Source of the DNA: Tetracladium setigerum
Taxonomy: Eukaryota > Ascomycota > Leotiomycetes > Helotiales
Length of the DNA stretch: 19,683 bases
Direction of reading: 5' to 3'
Assembly (NCBI GenBank): GCA_031472005.1
Contig: PZJY01000015.1
Span: 1-19,683 of the forward strand
Notes under the pieces: model-generated
Database searches by the model: none
Told to the model about the DNA's origin: nothing
The model's input: the letters and a program-made list of their open reading frames with translations, nothing else
Part shown: piece by piece, positions 8,385-17,236 of the stretch
Position numbering within the stretch: the stretch's first letter is position 1
Layout: every line of letters begins with the position of its first letter
Translations under genes and position numbers: made by a program

Positions 8385-8860
8385 GCTAATATTATTAATA
8401 ATACCGGGGGAGCTTATTAATTATGATTACTATTCCCTTAATTTTAAGTAAGTCCACTTAAGCCTTACGCTCGTATTTTAACTCGTTAAGCGACTTTATA
8501 GGTGCGCTTAAAGAGCTTACGCTCGGTAAATATACGACGAGTACGGGGCATTATAATGGGTTAAAGAGAGAAAAGGGGTCGCGATATAAGACGTAAAAGA
8601 TAATAAATCGAAGGTTTTTCGGTCGCTATTCGGTAATAAAAAGATATTAATAAAGAATTAAAAAAGAGAAATAGTAAGAGATTACTCGAAACTTAGGGAA
8701 TATTATATTAAGCTTAATTTTAAAGCGCCTTTAACGTGAAGAAATATTTAAATATATAATAATTAAGTAAAATAAGGTTAAGAATTAAAAGTTAAAAGAG
8801 GGGAGTTTTAAAAGGTGTAAATAGTATTATAAGAAAAGAAATAGGGAAAGAGGGGAGCGA
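8385..8860. other. RIP-degraded AT-rich tract, no gene
   Basis: Composition is as in 110-883: TA-rich, poor in CA and TG, with CG retained. It contains purine-rich runs (about 8590-8860) and no frame worth reporting. The end (about 8795-8860) resembles the tail of the following 221-bp repeat, so the array may begin earlier in degenerate form. Confidence 0.7.
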
Positions 8861-9256
8861 TCACGGGGTGTCTTAGGTTACGCTTTTAAGAATAGTCGGC
8901 CACTTCCTCACTAAAAAGCGATAGCGACTTAGTTACGATTAGAACACGCTAAGTTTACGTTTTAAGATTGATTCGAGCGATGATTTAGAGCGCATTAATC
9001 GCTTTTCGAGAATAGCTTCTTTAGAATTATAAATAAAAGTTAAAGGGAAAGGAGTTTATTATCGCGATATATTAAGAGTAGTCACGGGGTGTCTTAAGTT
9101 ACGCTTTTAGGAATAGTCGGCCACTTCCTCACTAAAAAGCGATAGCGACTTAGTTACGATTAAAACACGCTAAGTTTACGTTTTGAGATTGATTCGAGCG
9201 ATGATTTGGAGCGTATCGGTCGCTTTTCGAGAATAGCTTCCTTAGAATTAGAAGTA
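8861..9256. repeat. Direct tandem repeat, 221-bp offset, two copies
   Basis: TCACGGGGTGTCTTA... at 8861 recurs at 9082. The copies agree closely to about 9256, including TCGGCCACTTCCTCAC and a GATTGATTCGAGCGATGATTT-like block. All differences noted are transitions, as RIP produces. The offset is almost the same as the 222-bp repeat at 7975-8384, and both contain a GTTACGCTT word, but homology over the rest is not evident. Confidence 0.85.
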
Positions 9257-9758
9257 AATTAGATTCCGAAATTCTAGTGAGGTCTTGGCGTAGATATGAT
9301 GCAGCGGGACCCAAACATGGCTCGCTTAGGAACATGGCATTTGCTTATTAGACTTATCACCCTTGTCTAAGTTTCCTTTGTCTGCTATATGGATCTAGAT
9401 TACTTCTACTATAGAAATTAATCATCACTGATTAATTTATCACTGTTTATGGGGATCTAAAACTCGCATACTGTTTCATACCACAATAAATAAAAATAAC
9501 AACTACACCATGACTTACTACCAGTATCAACATCAGTATAGAGGTCCGAAAGAGATGATATTCGTCGCCAACTGACAACCTAAAATACATTCGTCACTTA
9601 AGAGGGGGATATTCGATATCGTCTATAGATATTACATCAGACTCGAGCCATTATTGGACTGGACACCTCTAATTTTCTCTTCTCTCATATTAAGATAAAT
9701 AACTTACACTGCGAATGGAGCGGGTACTCCGGGTGTACGAGTAGCAATTGCGATTGCG
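9257..9758. other. Non-coding stretch at the edge of the RIP block
   Basis: From about 9262 CA and TG reappear, marking the right edge of the heavily mutated block. A 21-codon ORF from ATG 9509 (start MTYYQYQHQY) follows an A-rich leader but ends quickly; I do not call it a gene. Nothing else is recognised. Confidence 0.5.
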
Positions 9759-10067
9759 CTAATAAGCATTCATGCACTCGACAGTTTCAGCCCCAAGAGC
9801 TTCTTCCTTCCTTCTTTTGTGTTTCATATTCCTTTGTACTAAATATTCGAGCTCCTCGTATCTCTCAACACTTTAAATATGTAACCCAATATCTTCTGCT
9901 AATCTCGTCCTAAGATCATAATCCGCACCTTCCAAATCTGCAATGACTTTCCAGATGTATTTACACTTATTTCAACTTACAAACCTCTGTACTACATACG
10001 GGTGTCCACGCCAGCTGCGATCATCTGGGACATGGGATTGCCGTCCATAATCGCTTTCGACAACGCG
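9759..10067 (-). pseudogene. Unidentified protein-coding relic
   Basis: One minus-strand frame reads for 102 codons with only two internal stops, a TGA and a TAA, each one transition from Trp or Gln, then ends at TAG 9759-9761. The readable parts look protein-like: IADLEGADYDLRTRLAEDIG and then a charged helix with VERYEELEYLVQRN and KHKRRKEEALGAE. I do not recognise the family. A GTAAGT in the frame near the TGA could be a splice donor, so the first stop may lie in an intron. It could also be chance. Confidence 0.35.
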
Positions 10068-10517
10068 CTAATAATGGTATAGTACACCCCTTTCTTTTCA
10101 CATCAAAGTTGTTCATCGATTCTGTGACTTGTAAGACTCCAGAAGAGGCGTGGGAAGCCGGATTAAAATGAAGTATTTCAAAGACCTGCTTCTAACAAAT
10201 ATCACTTATCGCTAGGGAAATTAACTTCGAAGTCTTGCGTTGAAAAAGTCCCAGGAGCTTCGGCTGAAGCTTAAAATTCACGAGTTAATATGTCTCGGCC
10301 ATCAAAATATTGCGTCCGTAAATGATGACCACTATGCTTACGTCCTATAGAGGCGACAGAGTTATCCCTCCCACAGATGATACAGCAGAAAAATGATCTG
10401 TGTCGAGATCCGAAGTATAAGAAAATACTTCTCAAGACCAATTCGTCCGGTAGGTGCTACAACTCCCAACACCTAGTCAATTGTGGTCGAAGTTGCATTA
10501 GGGAGGGCAAAAAGCTA
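10068..10517. other. Non-coding stretch, no recognised gene
   Basis: Composition is ordinary. A 67-codon plus-strand ORF (10377-10580) runs into the 288-bp repeat and its product has no recognisable family; it is not called as a gene. Confidence 0.5.
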
Positions 10518-10805
10518 GTCATTGTCCCACACGAAGCATCCCCTTCCGCCATTGTTATAAAGAGAATTAAAGCCTATTAAAAAGCCTTTTCAAATTCTAT
10601 TATAATAGAGAGTATAGACATTTCAGAATAATATACGGCTAAGTTTATATTACTAAGAAAGCGTCGCCTTCTTTATATCTTTAAGTTTAATTATAAGTGA
10701 ATTTTATAAAGTAATTACTTAATTAGAGTATAATATTTCCTCTACCTTTTACGCGAGAGATAAAAGTCCCTGCCATGCTCTAGTGACGGTGCAACTATTG
10801 CACCG
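10518..10805 (+). repeat. 288-bp dispersed repeat, copy A
   Basis: It aligns without gaps to 16261-16548 at a constant offset of 5743. Shared blocks include TTCAAATTCTA, GAAAGCGTC, CCCCTCTACCTT-like and GGTGACGGTGCAAC-like words. This copy is the more AT-rich, especially 10590-10740, consistent with RIP acting on a duplicated sequence. It ends in a hairpin, CGGTGCAA-CTA-TTGCACCG (10787-10805). No terminal inverted repeats or TG...CA ends were found, so it may be a segmental duplication or a remnant of a non-autonomous element. Confidence 0.8.
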
Positions 10806-10820
10806 ATTCTAGGATAGTTT

Positions 10821-11101
10821 TCAGCGAGGTACCAGTATTATTGGTGGTCGAGAAGGTGGCCCTGCCGAGACTATGAATGCTGATAAGGTAAGTCTTTTGG
10901 GGGGCGCGATATGGAGGGGGAGAATCGTTATTGAGCCATGACCGCCTAGGTCAATGCCCTTTAGGTCGATGTACAGCGAGGGGGGTCAACTGGAAGTTTG
11001 GCATCGTTATCAAGCAGAGGCATAATTATCGTCTCTAAGTCAATGAATGTGGCGTTTCTTTGAGCTGATGTTTCGATAGCTGTCAATGTCTTTTGATAAA
11101 G
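10821..11101 (-). pseudogene. 3'-5' exonuclease (RNase D/WRN-type, DEDDy) fragment
   Basis: The minus strand from 11101 reads LYQKTLTAIETSAQRN... to LPVDPP, then after an apparent 1-base loss in a C run (about 10978-10985) continues SLYIDLKGIDLGGHGSITIL to TGA at 10821-10823. The 'PPSLYIDLEG-x-x-L-x-x-x-GSI' pattern is motif I of a fungal 3'-5' exonuclease family. Here the catalytic Glu after the Asp is Lys (one G-to-A change). The segment before 11101 ends TTTACAG, a plausible splice acceptor, so this may be an internal exon. Motifs II and III are absent, so only the N-terminal part of the domain remains. It lies against repeat copy A. Confidence 0.6.
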
Positions 11102-11377
11102 CTGTAAATTGCAGAGAATTTATTTAGAAGACCGGACTACGTCTAATTTATCGTCGTAAGCCGTGCTTGCAGAATGTTCAAAAGTTCTCGTGTCGCTAGG
11201 TCATTGGATAATAGTCGTTACACAACATAGCTAGGCCAACATGCTATTCGTCATACATAACTGGATTTCTAACTCACCGCTCCCGTTTGTACATTTTCCA
11301 AACTTCAGAACATCGATTGAGATAATAAATCTAAAGATTAACGAAGTGGCAAGATTTACACAGAGTCAAACAAGTTC
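11102..11377. other. Divergent intergenic region between two exonuclease relics
   Basis: It separates the minus-strand relic ending at 11101 from the plus-strand relic starting at 11378. It is moderately AT-rich with no clear TATA box. An intron and upstream exon of the minus-strand gene may lie here, but I could not read one. Confidence 0.4.
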
Positions 11378-11981
11378 ATGAAGCCAATAGGCCCACACTA
11401 TGGTCTCCTCACCGAAAAAATCGCCATTGACTGCGAAATGATGCGGTCCAACATCGGTCAGGTCCTCGGCGCGTCTCTGTTATCAATTACGAAGGCGAAA
11501 CTATCTTCGGCACTTTTGTGTGCTACCCGAGCCCATCATCATCACAAACACCGAGGAGAAGTATTCCGGAATTGGCTGGACCGACATCGATCCGAAGAAC
11601 GGCGCTTTATCGTTTTCTGAAGTTCAGGATCATCTGATCGAGCTTTTCCACGATCGCATCGTGATCGGCCACGATATTGAAAAAGATCTGAAGGCCATCT
11701 CAATGAATTTGCCTTCCCACATCCAACGGCTTCAGGGTGTTACTCTGTGGCTCACTCCGGTCACCTTCAACACAACAGTCCGCGACACACAAAAGTGTCG
11801 TAAGTATCTCCAATTTGCCAATCGCGACGTCCATCAGGGTCCAAGTCTCAAGAATTTGGCGTTAAAGGTGCTTGGTCGTCCAATCAAGCAGAGTCGTGTG
11901 TCGAGCGTAGAGGATGCTGTTGCAACCATGGAATTATATCGAAATGCTGAGGCAGATATCGAGCAGGAGCAACGAAAGTAG
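11378..11981 (+). pseudogene. REX4/ISG20-like DEDDh RNA exonuclease, frameshifted
   Basis: The start ATG 11378 is followed by KIAIDCEMM, the D-x-E motif I of ISG20/REX4-type exonucleases. Two apparent single-base losses break the frame: near 11471 (frame 1 to 3, after VLG) and near 11529 (back to a third frame at the PEPIIITN segment). From there 150 codons are open to TAG 11979-11981 and include VIGHDIEKDLKAI (motif II Asp), RDTQKC, and SSVEDAVATMELY (motif III). The His that normally precedes SSVEDA is Val, so a catalytic residue may also be missing. Such enzymes trim structured RNAs such as rRNA precursors; at about 200 residues this is close to a single domain. Both shifts are in short G/C runs, so assembly error is possible. 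Confidence 0.75.
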
Positions 11982-12512
11982 GGCCCTAGTACTTGGAGGT
12001 TTTGTGCTTAGGTAGTTGTTGCGGTTGCAAATGATTAAGGTAGCGGTCGTCTTGGAATAACTGGCTTGAATGTCGAGAACTGTATGAACTGGCGCTGCCT
12101 GCTGCGAGTTGTTGTAGCACATAGCGATCTCGGGAATAAGATCTCGTCTGAAAATTCTATAGACACGTAGCCTTTCGTTGTTACAGAACACTATTTGTCT
12201 TTAAAGTAGTTGTGGGCTCCCTCATTTTTCTCATCATCCACTGCCTCACGAACTTGCGATATTCAACCCGTTTGTGTCCGCACATTCGCGCGATGTATAA
12301 CCGTTCGTTATAGTCTAAAAAGGCTTTCGGCTTAGGATTAAAGAAAAGTATTACGCTAATAACTGTAAATTTAATATAAAATTCCTTATTATTAATTAAA
12401 TAATTTCTTAAAATAAAGCCGTTTGATAAATTAAGGTTAAAAGTAGCGACATCTACCAAGGTACTTCTCGCTCACTACCCAATCACTACTTCAACTTCAC
12501 CGAGTACAGACT
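11982..12512. other. Intergenic region with a small RIP-like AT island
   Basis: About 12335-12440 is a sharply AT-rich patch with TA, CG and almost no CA or TG, resembling the subtelomeric RIP blocks. Minus-strand frames (11934-12191 and 12181-12459) read partly protein-like (RDLIPEIAMCYNNSQQAAP; YNERLYIARMCGHKRVEYRK) but do not join cleanly and match nothing I know. They may be remains of one degraded gene. Confidence 0.45.
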
Positions 12513-12641
12513 TTGCCAAGACTGTGCTTATCTTTTCTACTCATCCCATTTCTTTTATCATTACTATTGAAATCAATCATCAAAGAGCAACTCTTAATCA
12601 TATCGTCAAACAATTCTTATAAAGAAAACAAGTACCCCAGC

Positions 12642-13115
12642 ATGGCTTCTTCAACAGTATACAGCAAACTGCCGAACAGCACCTCTATTCGGGTAATTGA
12701 TTTGACGCGTGCCACTACATGCTTAGGCCCTAGCTCTGAAGAATAAGAGAGGGGCTACACTTTTCAGATCATTGACCTCGCTGACTCTCCAAACTTTCGT
12801 GCGTTATCGTATACATGGGGTAAACCATACGAGTGGATCGTGGACGAGGAGGAAATCGAAAGTCGAATTATTCTCAATAGCAGATTGACTGCCATCACGA
12901 AAAACCTTTCTCATGCCCTGGATTTCTTGCCAAAGTTAAACATCACGGACTACATATGGATTGATGCCTTGTGTATCAACCAACAAGACCTAAACGAGAG
13001 GGCTGCCCAAGTACAGCTCATGTGCGAGATTTACTCATCTGCGCATGAAGTTATTGCCTGGCTGGGACCTTCCGCGGAAGGAAAGGAAGATGACGAGCAC
13101 ATCAACTTGTCATGA
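12642..13115 (+). pseudogene. HET (heterokaryon incompatibility) domain gene, premature stop, truncated
   Basis: ATG 12642 opens a frame with one internal TAA (12744-12746, one change from CAA) that then continues in the same frame to TGA 13113-13115. After the stop the HET signature is clear: FRALSYTWG, then ITKNLSHALDFL, IWIDALCINQQDLNERAAQVQLM, and EVIAWLGPS. HET domains trigger cell death or growth arrest when unlike fungal nuclei meet. Homology stops near 13090, where the sequence changes to a phosphatase fragment in another frame, and the last seven codons are out-of-frame junction. Only about 150 codons remain, while HET proteins are usually several hundred residues longer. No intron is needed to read it. 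Confidence 0.82.
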
Positions 13116-13408
13116 AAGGATTCAAAGAAATGTTCAATAACAGTATCGTAACGGTCTGGTCTGCGCCAAACTATTGCTACAGATGTGGTATTGTAGCTGC
13201 AATACTTGAGCTAGAAGAGGAGAGTGAAGGGGATGGAGTGATCATGAGAAGTGATGGATAAGTGGGGAGAAGTGATGGCGGTATCATGAGGGAGAAGGAG
13301 AGAAATCTACTTCCGGGACCAGCAAGAAGATATCGTGTTTTCCAGGCAGCTCCACGGGACAGCAGTGGCATGCCAGCTAAAAAGCCTGTGGCTGACTACT
13401 TCTTATAA
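13094..13408 (+). pseudogene. C-terminal fragment of a Sit4/PP6-type Ser/Thr phosphatase
   Basis: Overlapping the HET 3' end in another frame, the sequence reads RAHQLVMKGFKEMF, IVTVWSAPNYCYRCG, and after a variable linker RYRVFQAAPRDS and MPAKKPVADYFL, ending TAA 13406-13408. The APNYCYRCG block and terminal DYFL are hallmarks of the PP2A/PP4/PP6 catalytic subunits; the AKKPVADYFL ending points to the fungal Sit4/PP6 branch. One internal TAA (13259-13261) lies in the variable linker. The metal-binding His of AHQLV is present, but the rest of the catalytic domain is missing, so this is a piece of about 104 codons of a normally essential gene. Presumably it was duplicated here. Confidence 0.85.
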
Positions 13409-13897
13409 GCCGTATTTGAGTGTTTAGATGGCTCTCGATATCTGTTTTGTTGGGAAATCGTTTAGTGTTGAAATTTGGGGTCGCTTGGTGGGACAATGTA
13501 AACAAAGATACCAGGAACAATGCTCATATCCAGCAACTTTCCAAAGCATAATTCAAGGATAGAGGCCTTTTAAACCAGTTCTATACACGATTTCAAAGCC
13601 ATTAATCTTGAAGTGCTGCAGTATCTTGTGGTTCTGCCGGCATGAATGCCACTCTCGCATAGCCGTCAAGGTGGTTGTTGCAATTAAGCGAGCAGGACAA
13701 CAAGGTGTTTACACTCCTCGATCGACGACCCTCGAACCTATCAGGTATCTAGGATATCTCAGCATGCATTCTCAAGGTATTTTTAAATACTCACCAAGTC
13801 AAATAGTCAGTTTTAAATATTAACTCGAAATTCCCCCAAAAGATGTGTTCCACTTTCTAGATTTTGTTCCTCACCAGCAACGCCAACTGTCGATTCA
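13409..13897. other. Non-coding stretch between phosphatase relic and GTPase gene
   Basis: The first 150 bases may be former 3' UTR of the phosphatase copy. A 71-codon plus-strand ORF (13608-13823) has no recognisable product. The last 100 bases should hold the promoter and leader of the GTPase gene; I see C/T-rich runs but no convincing TATA box. Confidence 0.5.
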
Positions 13898-16021
13898 ATG
13901 ACCTCAAAACGTAGCACCAGCTCGCGACAACAGCTTCAAGAGAGCCAGCATTCTGTAAAGAAACAAAAGAAAAACAACAAGAAAAGTAAGACGACAGGAT
14001 CAGCAATAATGGCCAGTTCTGCGAGTAATGGCGATGACAAAGCTACCTTCAAGACACTTCCTATCACTCTCCTTTCTGGTTTTCTAGTAAGGCAACAAAC
14101 GATTCTCTCAAGGACGAGACTGACATATTCAGGGCTCCGGAAAGACCACACTCCTCCAGTACATCCTCAATTCTTCCCATCATGGGCTACGCATCGCCGT
14201 CATCGTTAATGACATGGCGGCCGTAAACGTCGATGCCAATCTCATTCGATCCTCAACATCTTCCTCCAACCCAGCCTCACAACAAAAGCTAGTTGCCATG
14301 CAAAATGGCTGCATCTGCTGCACTCTTCGTGGAGATTTTGTGCTCGAGCTCGCTCGTCTTGCAAAAGCTGGAAAGTATGATTATGTGCTTATTGAAAGCA
14401 CAGGTATCAGTGAACCGCAGCAGGTTGCGGAGAGCTTTACCAAGGAATTTAGTCTTGCTATGGTGGAGGTTGAGCACGAGGATGAAAATAGTCAGACAGC
14501 ATGGAGTAAGGAGGAGAAGGAGGAACTCGGAGAGCTGTGAGGTTCCCACCTACTTTCATTCAGTGAAGTTAACATTTTTTAATAGGGCCAAGAATGGTGG
14601 TTTGAATTCCATCGCAAAGATTGACACTACTGTGACAGTTGTTGATGCCTTCCGATTCTTTGAAGAGTTTGAGACAATCGAACTTCTTCATCAACGGTTT
14701 GCATCGGAAGTTGAGACGCCCGAGGATGAAAGCACTGTTACAGATCTCATGATTGATCAAATTGAGTTTGCCGACGTTATTATTATCAACAAGGTATATT
14801 ATTCGCATTGCTGCTTTAGTGGTTTGTTATTCTTCGTATGACCTCGGGCACTGATTTCAATGATAGATTGACATGATCGATAATAAGGTCCTAAGTCGTA
14901 TTCGCGGCCTGATCAAGACACTTAATCCAGGCTGCAAAGTCCTTGAAACATCTCTTCGTGTCTCTAAGCAATCTGAGAATACCTTCAGTATTGTCCCACT
15001 TGATGTCAAACAAATCATCGCAACTGGAAGCTACAGCGAAGAAACCAGCATCAAGTCTGCTGGGTGGCTTAAGAGTGTCCATGAGATGAGTATTATTGAC
15101 AATAATGGTCGTAAAGTGCTTGCACCAAAGCCTGAGACCGAAGAGTGTGTTTTTATGTTTTCCTCCAAAGAATTTAAAGCTAATAATGCTCCTAGATATG
15201 GAATAAACTCCTTTGTTTATCGTGCTCGACTGCCATTTCATCCAACGCGTCTTTATAAGCTTGTTCACGACAAGTTTGTGATTCTTGAACCACAGAATGA
15301 AGAAGATGAGGAAGATGACAACGATGAGGGTGCCAAGAGCGATAATGCTTCTGTAGGCAGTTCAGATATTCCCATTAAAAACATCGTCACTATTGTCACC
15401 AACAATTCCTCCACCTCCACTGGTTCAACCTCCTCCCACAGTCCCGCCGCAAGCTCTCCCGCCACAAGCGTAGCGGAAAGCACCGACGTTTCACAATTCC
15501 CCGATATACCACTCGAGAAGCGCCTCGCGAACAAAAAGAACCATACACTCTTCAATCGTCTTCTCCGCTCCAAGGGCTTTGTCTGGCTCGCTACTCGGCC
15601 AAGACAATCAGGCGATTGGTCTCAAGCAGGAGCCATGCTGACCTTCTCCCCAGGCATGCAATGGTTCTGTACTCTTCCGGTGGAAGAGTGGCCCATTTCA
15701 GAAGGTGAAGCTGGGGTTGAGTTGAAGAAGATAATTGAGAAGGATTTTGATGGTGAGTGGGGTGATCGACGACAGGAGGTGGTGTTGATTGGTGAGGGAC
15801 TTGATGTTGACGGGTTGACGAACTGTTTGGATGCGTGTTTGTTGAAGGGTGATGAGATTACAGAATGGGAAGATGTGATGAGGATGGATGTTGATGATGA
15901 GAAACGAGAGGAGCTGTTATGTGAGGTGTTTGAGGACGGTTGGGAAGCGTGGGAGGATCCGACGGCCATGATGGCTGGGGATGAAGACGGTCATGTTCAT
16001 GGTCCTGCGTGTGGTATCTAA
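13898..16021 (+). CDS. COG0523/CobW-type P-loop GTPase (putative metallochaperone), 4 exons
   Basis: Exons 13898-14086, 14133-14536, 14586-14793 and 14867-16021 join in frame to 651 residues. The introns are 46, 49 and 73 nt, have GT...AG ends, and have CTGAC, GTTAAC and CTGAT-like branch sites. The protein has a Lys-rich start (about 20-32, possible nuclear signal), Walker A GFLGSGKTT (61-69), the family's CxCC motif in NGCICCTLRGD (Cys 123, 125, 126), ESTGISEP (151-158) and the NKID guanine motif (266-269). The CobW C-terminal domain begins near residue 379 (GINSFVYRARLPFHP), is split by an acidic then Ser/Thr-rich insert (about 411-475), and resumes at GFVWLATRP. Related GTPases load or insert metals such as zinc, cobalt or nickel. 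I see no CPELVPI-like N-terminal motif of the ZNG1 type, so the partner is unknown. No stops or frameshifts, unlike its neighbours. Confidence 0.93.
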
Positions 16022-16260
16022 ACATACAAATAAAAAGTTATTGGAGCGATTGAGAAGTTGAAACCTTTCAGCTTAGCCGTTGGTGAGTTATACTAACAAA
16101 TTCGTTGCAAACTTTGAGAAGATAAGTACAGAACACAAACGAAGAAATATGATAGCAAGTTTTTCTCTCTCTCCGTACCTTGCACCCTCTATCCTCTTCA
16201 AGACGAAGATGTTTGAGCTATGGTACAGACGAAATCAATACAAAGACAACAAGGTGGTCG
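16022..16260. other. 3' flank of the GTPase gene with AATAAA signal
   Basis: AATAAA at 16029-16034 is 8 bases after the stop and may be a polyadenylation signal. The rest holds no recognisable gene; short ORFs here lack family resemblance. Confidence 0.45.
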
Positions 16261-16548
16261 GTCATTCTCTCATATGAAGCATCCCTTCCATCATTGTCAC
16301 GAAGACAACCAAGACCTGTCGAAACTCTTTTTTCAAATTCTAACATAATAGAGTGTACAGACCTTTCGGAATGATACAAGGCCGAGGTTATACTGCTGAG
16401 AAAGCGTCACCTCTCTATTTATTTAGGTTTAGCTACAGGTAACTTTTGTGGGTCGACTTCCCAATCAGAGCACAATGTTCCCCTCTACCTTCTATGCGAG
16501 CGATAAAAGTCCCTTCCATGCTATGGTGACGGTGCAACCATTGTACCG
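16261..16548 (+). repeat. 288-bp dispersed repeat, copy B
   Basis: Same length and orientation as 10518-10805 with no gaps needed. This copy keeps more C and G, for example in 16330-16500. The terminal hairpin has one mismatch here (CGGTGCAA-CCA-TTGTACCG). The two copies bracket 5.5 kb holding both exonuclease relics, the HET/phosphatase locus and the GTPase gene. Confidence 0.8.
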
Positions 16549-16761
16549 GTAACCCCGACGGCTTTATCATCACAATAGTACTAGCAACCTTTATAGCGTA
16601 TAAGTTCTGATCAGTAGTTTATAAAATCCATCCCCATCAACCACTTTTGATCGCCCATCGTGCTTTGCCTAGTATTCGGACTATGCCCTCACCGTAAAAC
16701 GACATTGACCTGTTCGGCAAGCACCTTCTATCATTTCAAATCCTCCTTCATCACCTCTAAA
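16549..16761 (+). promoter_or_regulatory. Upstream region of the SnoaL-like gene, TATA box at 16618-16626
   Basis: TTTATAAAA at 16618-16626 lies about 135 bases before ATG 16762, and the following leader is C/T-rich with several TCACC/ATCA words, as in fungal promoters. No other feature is seen. Confidence 0.45.
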
Positions 16762-17236
16762 ATGCGCCTTCCCGGAGTCTTTATAGCGAGCGCACTAGCA
16801 TTCCTTGGTAGCGTAACCGCCTCCCAAGCCTGGGAAATCCGCACTTGCAAACTGCCCTCCCCGTCCGACACCTCAATGGCTCCAAACCCTGATATTCGAA
16901 GACTTTCTCCAGACATTCTACATTGAGAAAAATGTTACGAATGCCGTACTCACCCACATGTCAGAGCAATACATCCAACACAACCCATATGCCCTCAGCG
17001 GACGTCAAAACTCCATCAACTACGCTTCCCCTATCTTCCAAGTCGCAAACTTCACAATTGTTCATCATGGATTCAGTAAAAACACTGGCTGGGTTCATAC
17101 GAAGATGACAATACCGGGTGCACCAATTACCGCTGTGGTGGACTTGTTCAGATTCGAGGGGTCCTGTATTATGGAACATTGGGATGTCTTCACGCAGCTT
17201 CCTGCTGATGCTACAAACCCCCTGGCGCTATTTTAA
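16762..17236 (+). pseudogene. Secreted SnoaL-like (NTF2-fold) protein, one frameshift
   Basis: ATG 16762 starts a signal peptide (MRLPGVFIASALAFLGSVTA, likely cut near residue 20-22) and a short CKLPSPSDTS segment. The reading frame shifts by one near 16875-16885. The second frame then gives LIFEDFLQTFYIEKN, TNAVLTHMSEQYIQHNPYAL, a TGWVHTKM strand, AVVDLFRFEGSCIMEHWDVFTQLP and the ending ATNPLALF to TAA 17234-17236. The QHNP, D-x-FR and EHWDV blocks are typical of secreted fungal SnoaL-like proteins, a fold shared by polyketide cyclases and isomerases; the substrate is unknown. No GT...AG intron explains the shift. Apart from it the gene looks full length (about 155 residues), so a recent lesion or assembly error are both possible. 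Confidence 0.78.

Noticed and set aside
8000..9260. CRISPR-like or phage-related repeats
   Set aside because: Repeats are long (about 221 bp), adjacent and diverged by transitions, in a eukaryotic telomere context; no short repeat-spacer structure exists.
10377..10580. 67-codon plus-strand ORF
   Set aside because: Runs into the 288-bp repeat and is not kept in the other copy, where the frame is broken.
14293..14841. 182-codon plus-strand ORF over the GTPase gene
   Set aside because: Its first half is an out-of-frame shadow of exon 2; only the part after 14586 is real, as exon 3, and the splice sites explain it.
15265..15969. Long minus-strand ORFs opposite the GTPase last exon
   Set aside because: Ser-rich shadows of the acidic and Ser/Thr-rich coding region, with no start context or introns of their own.
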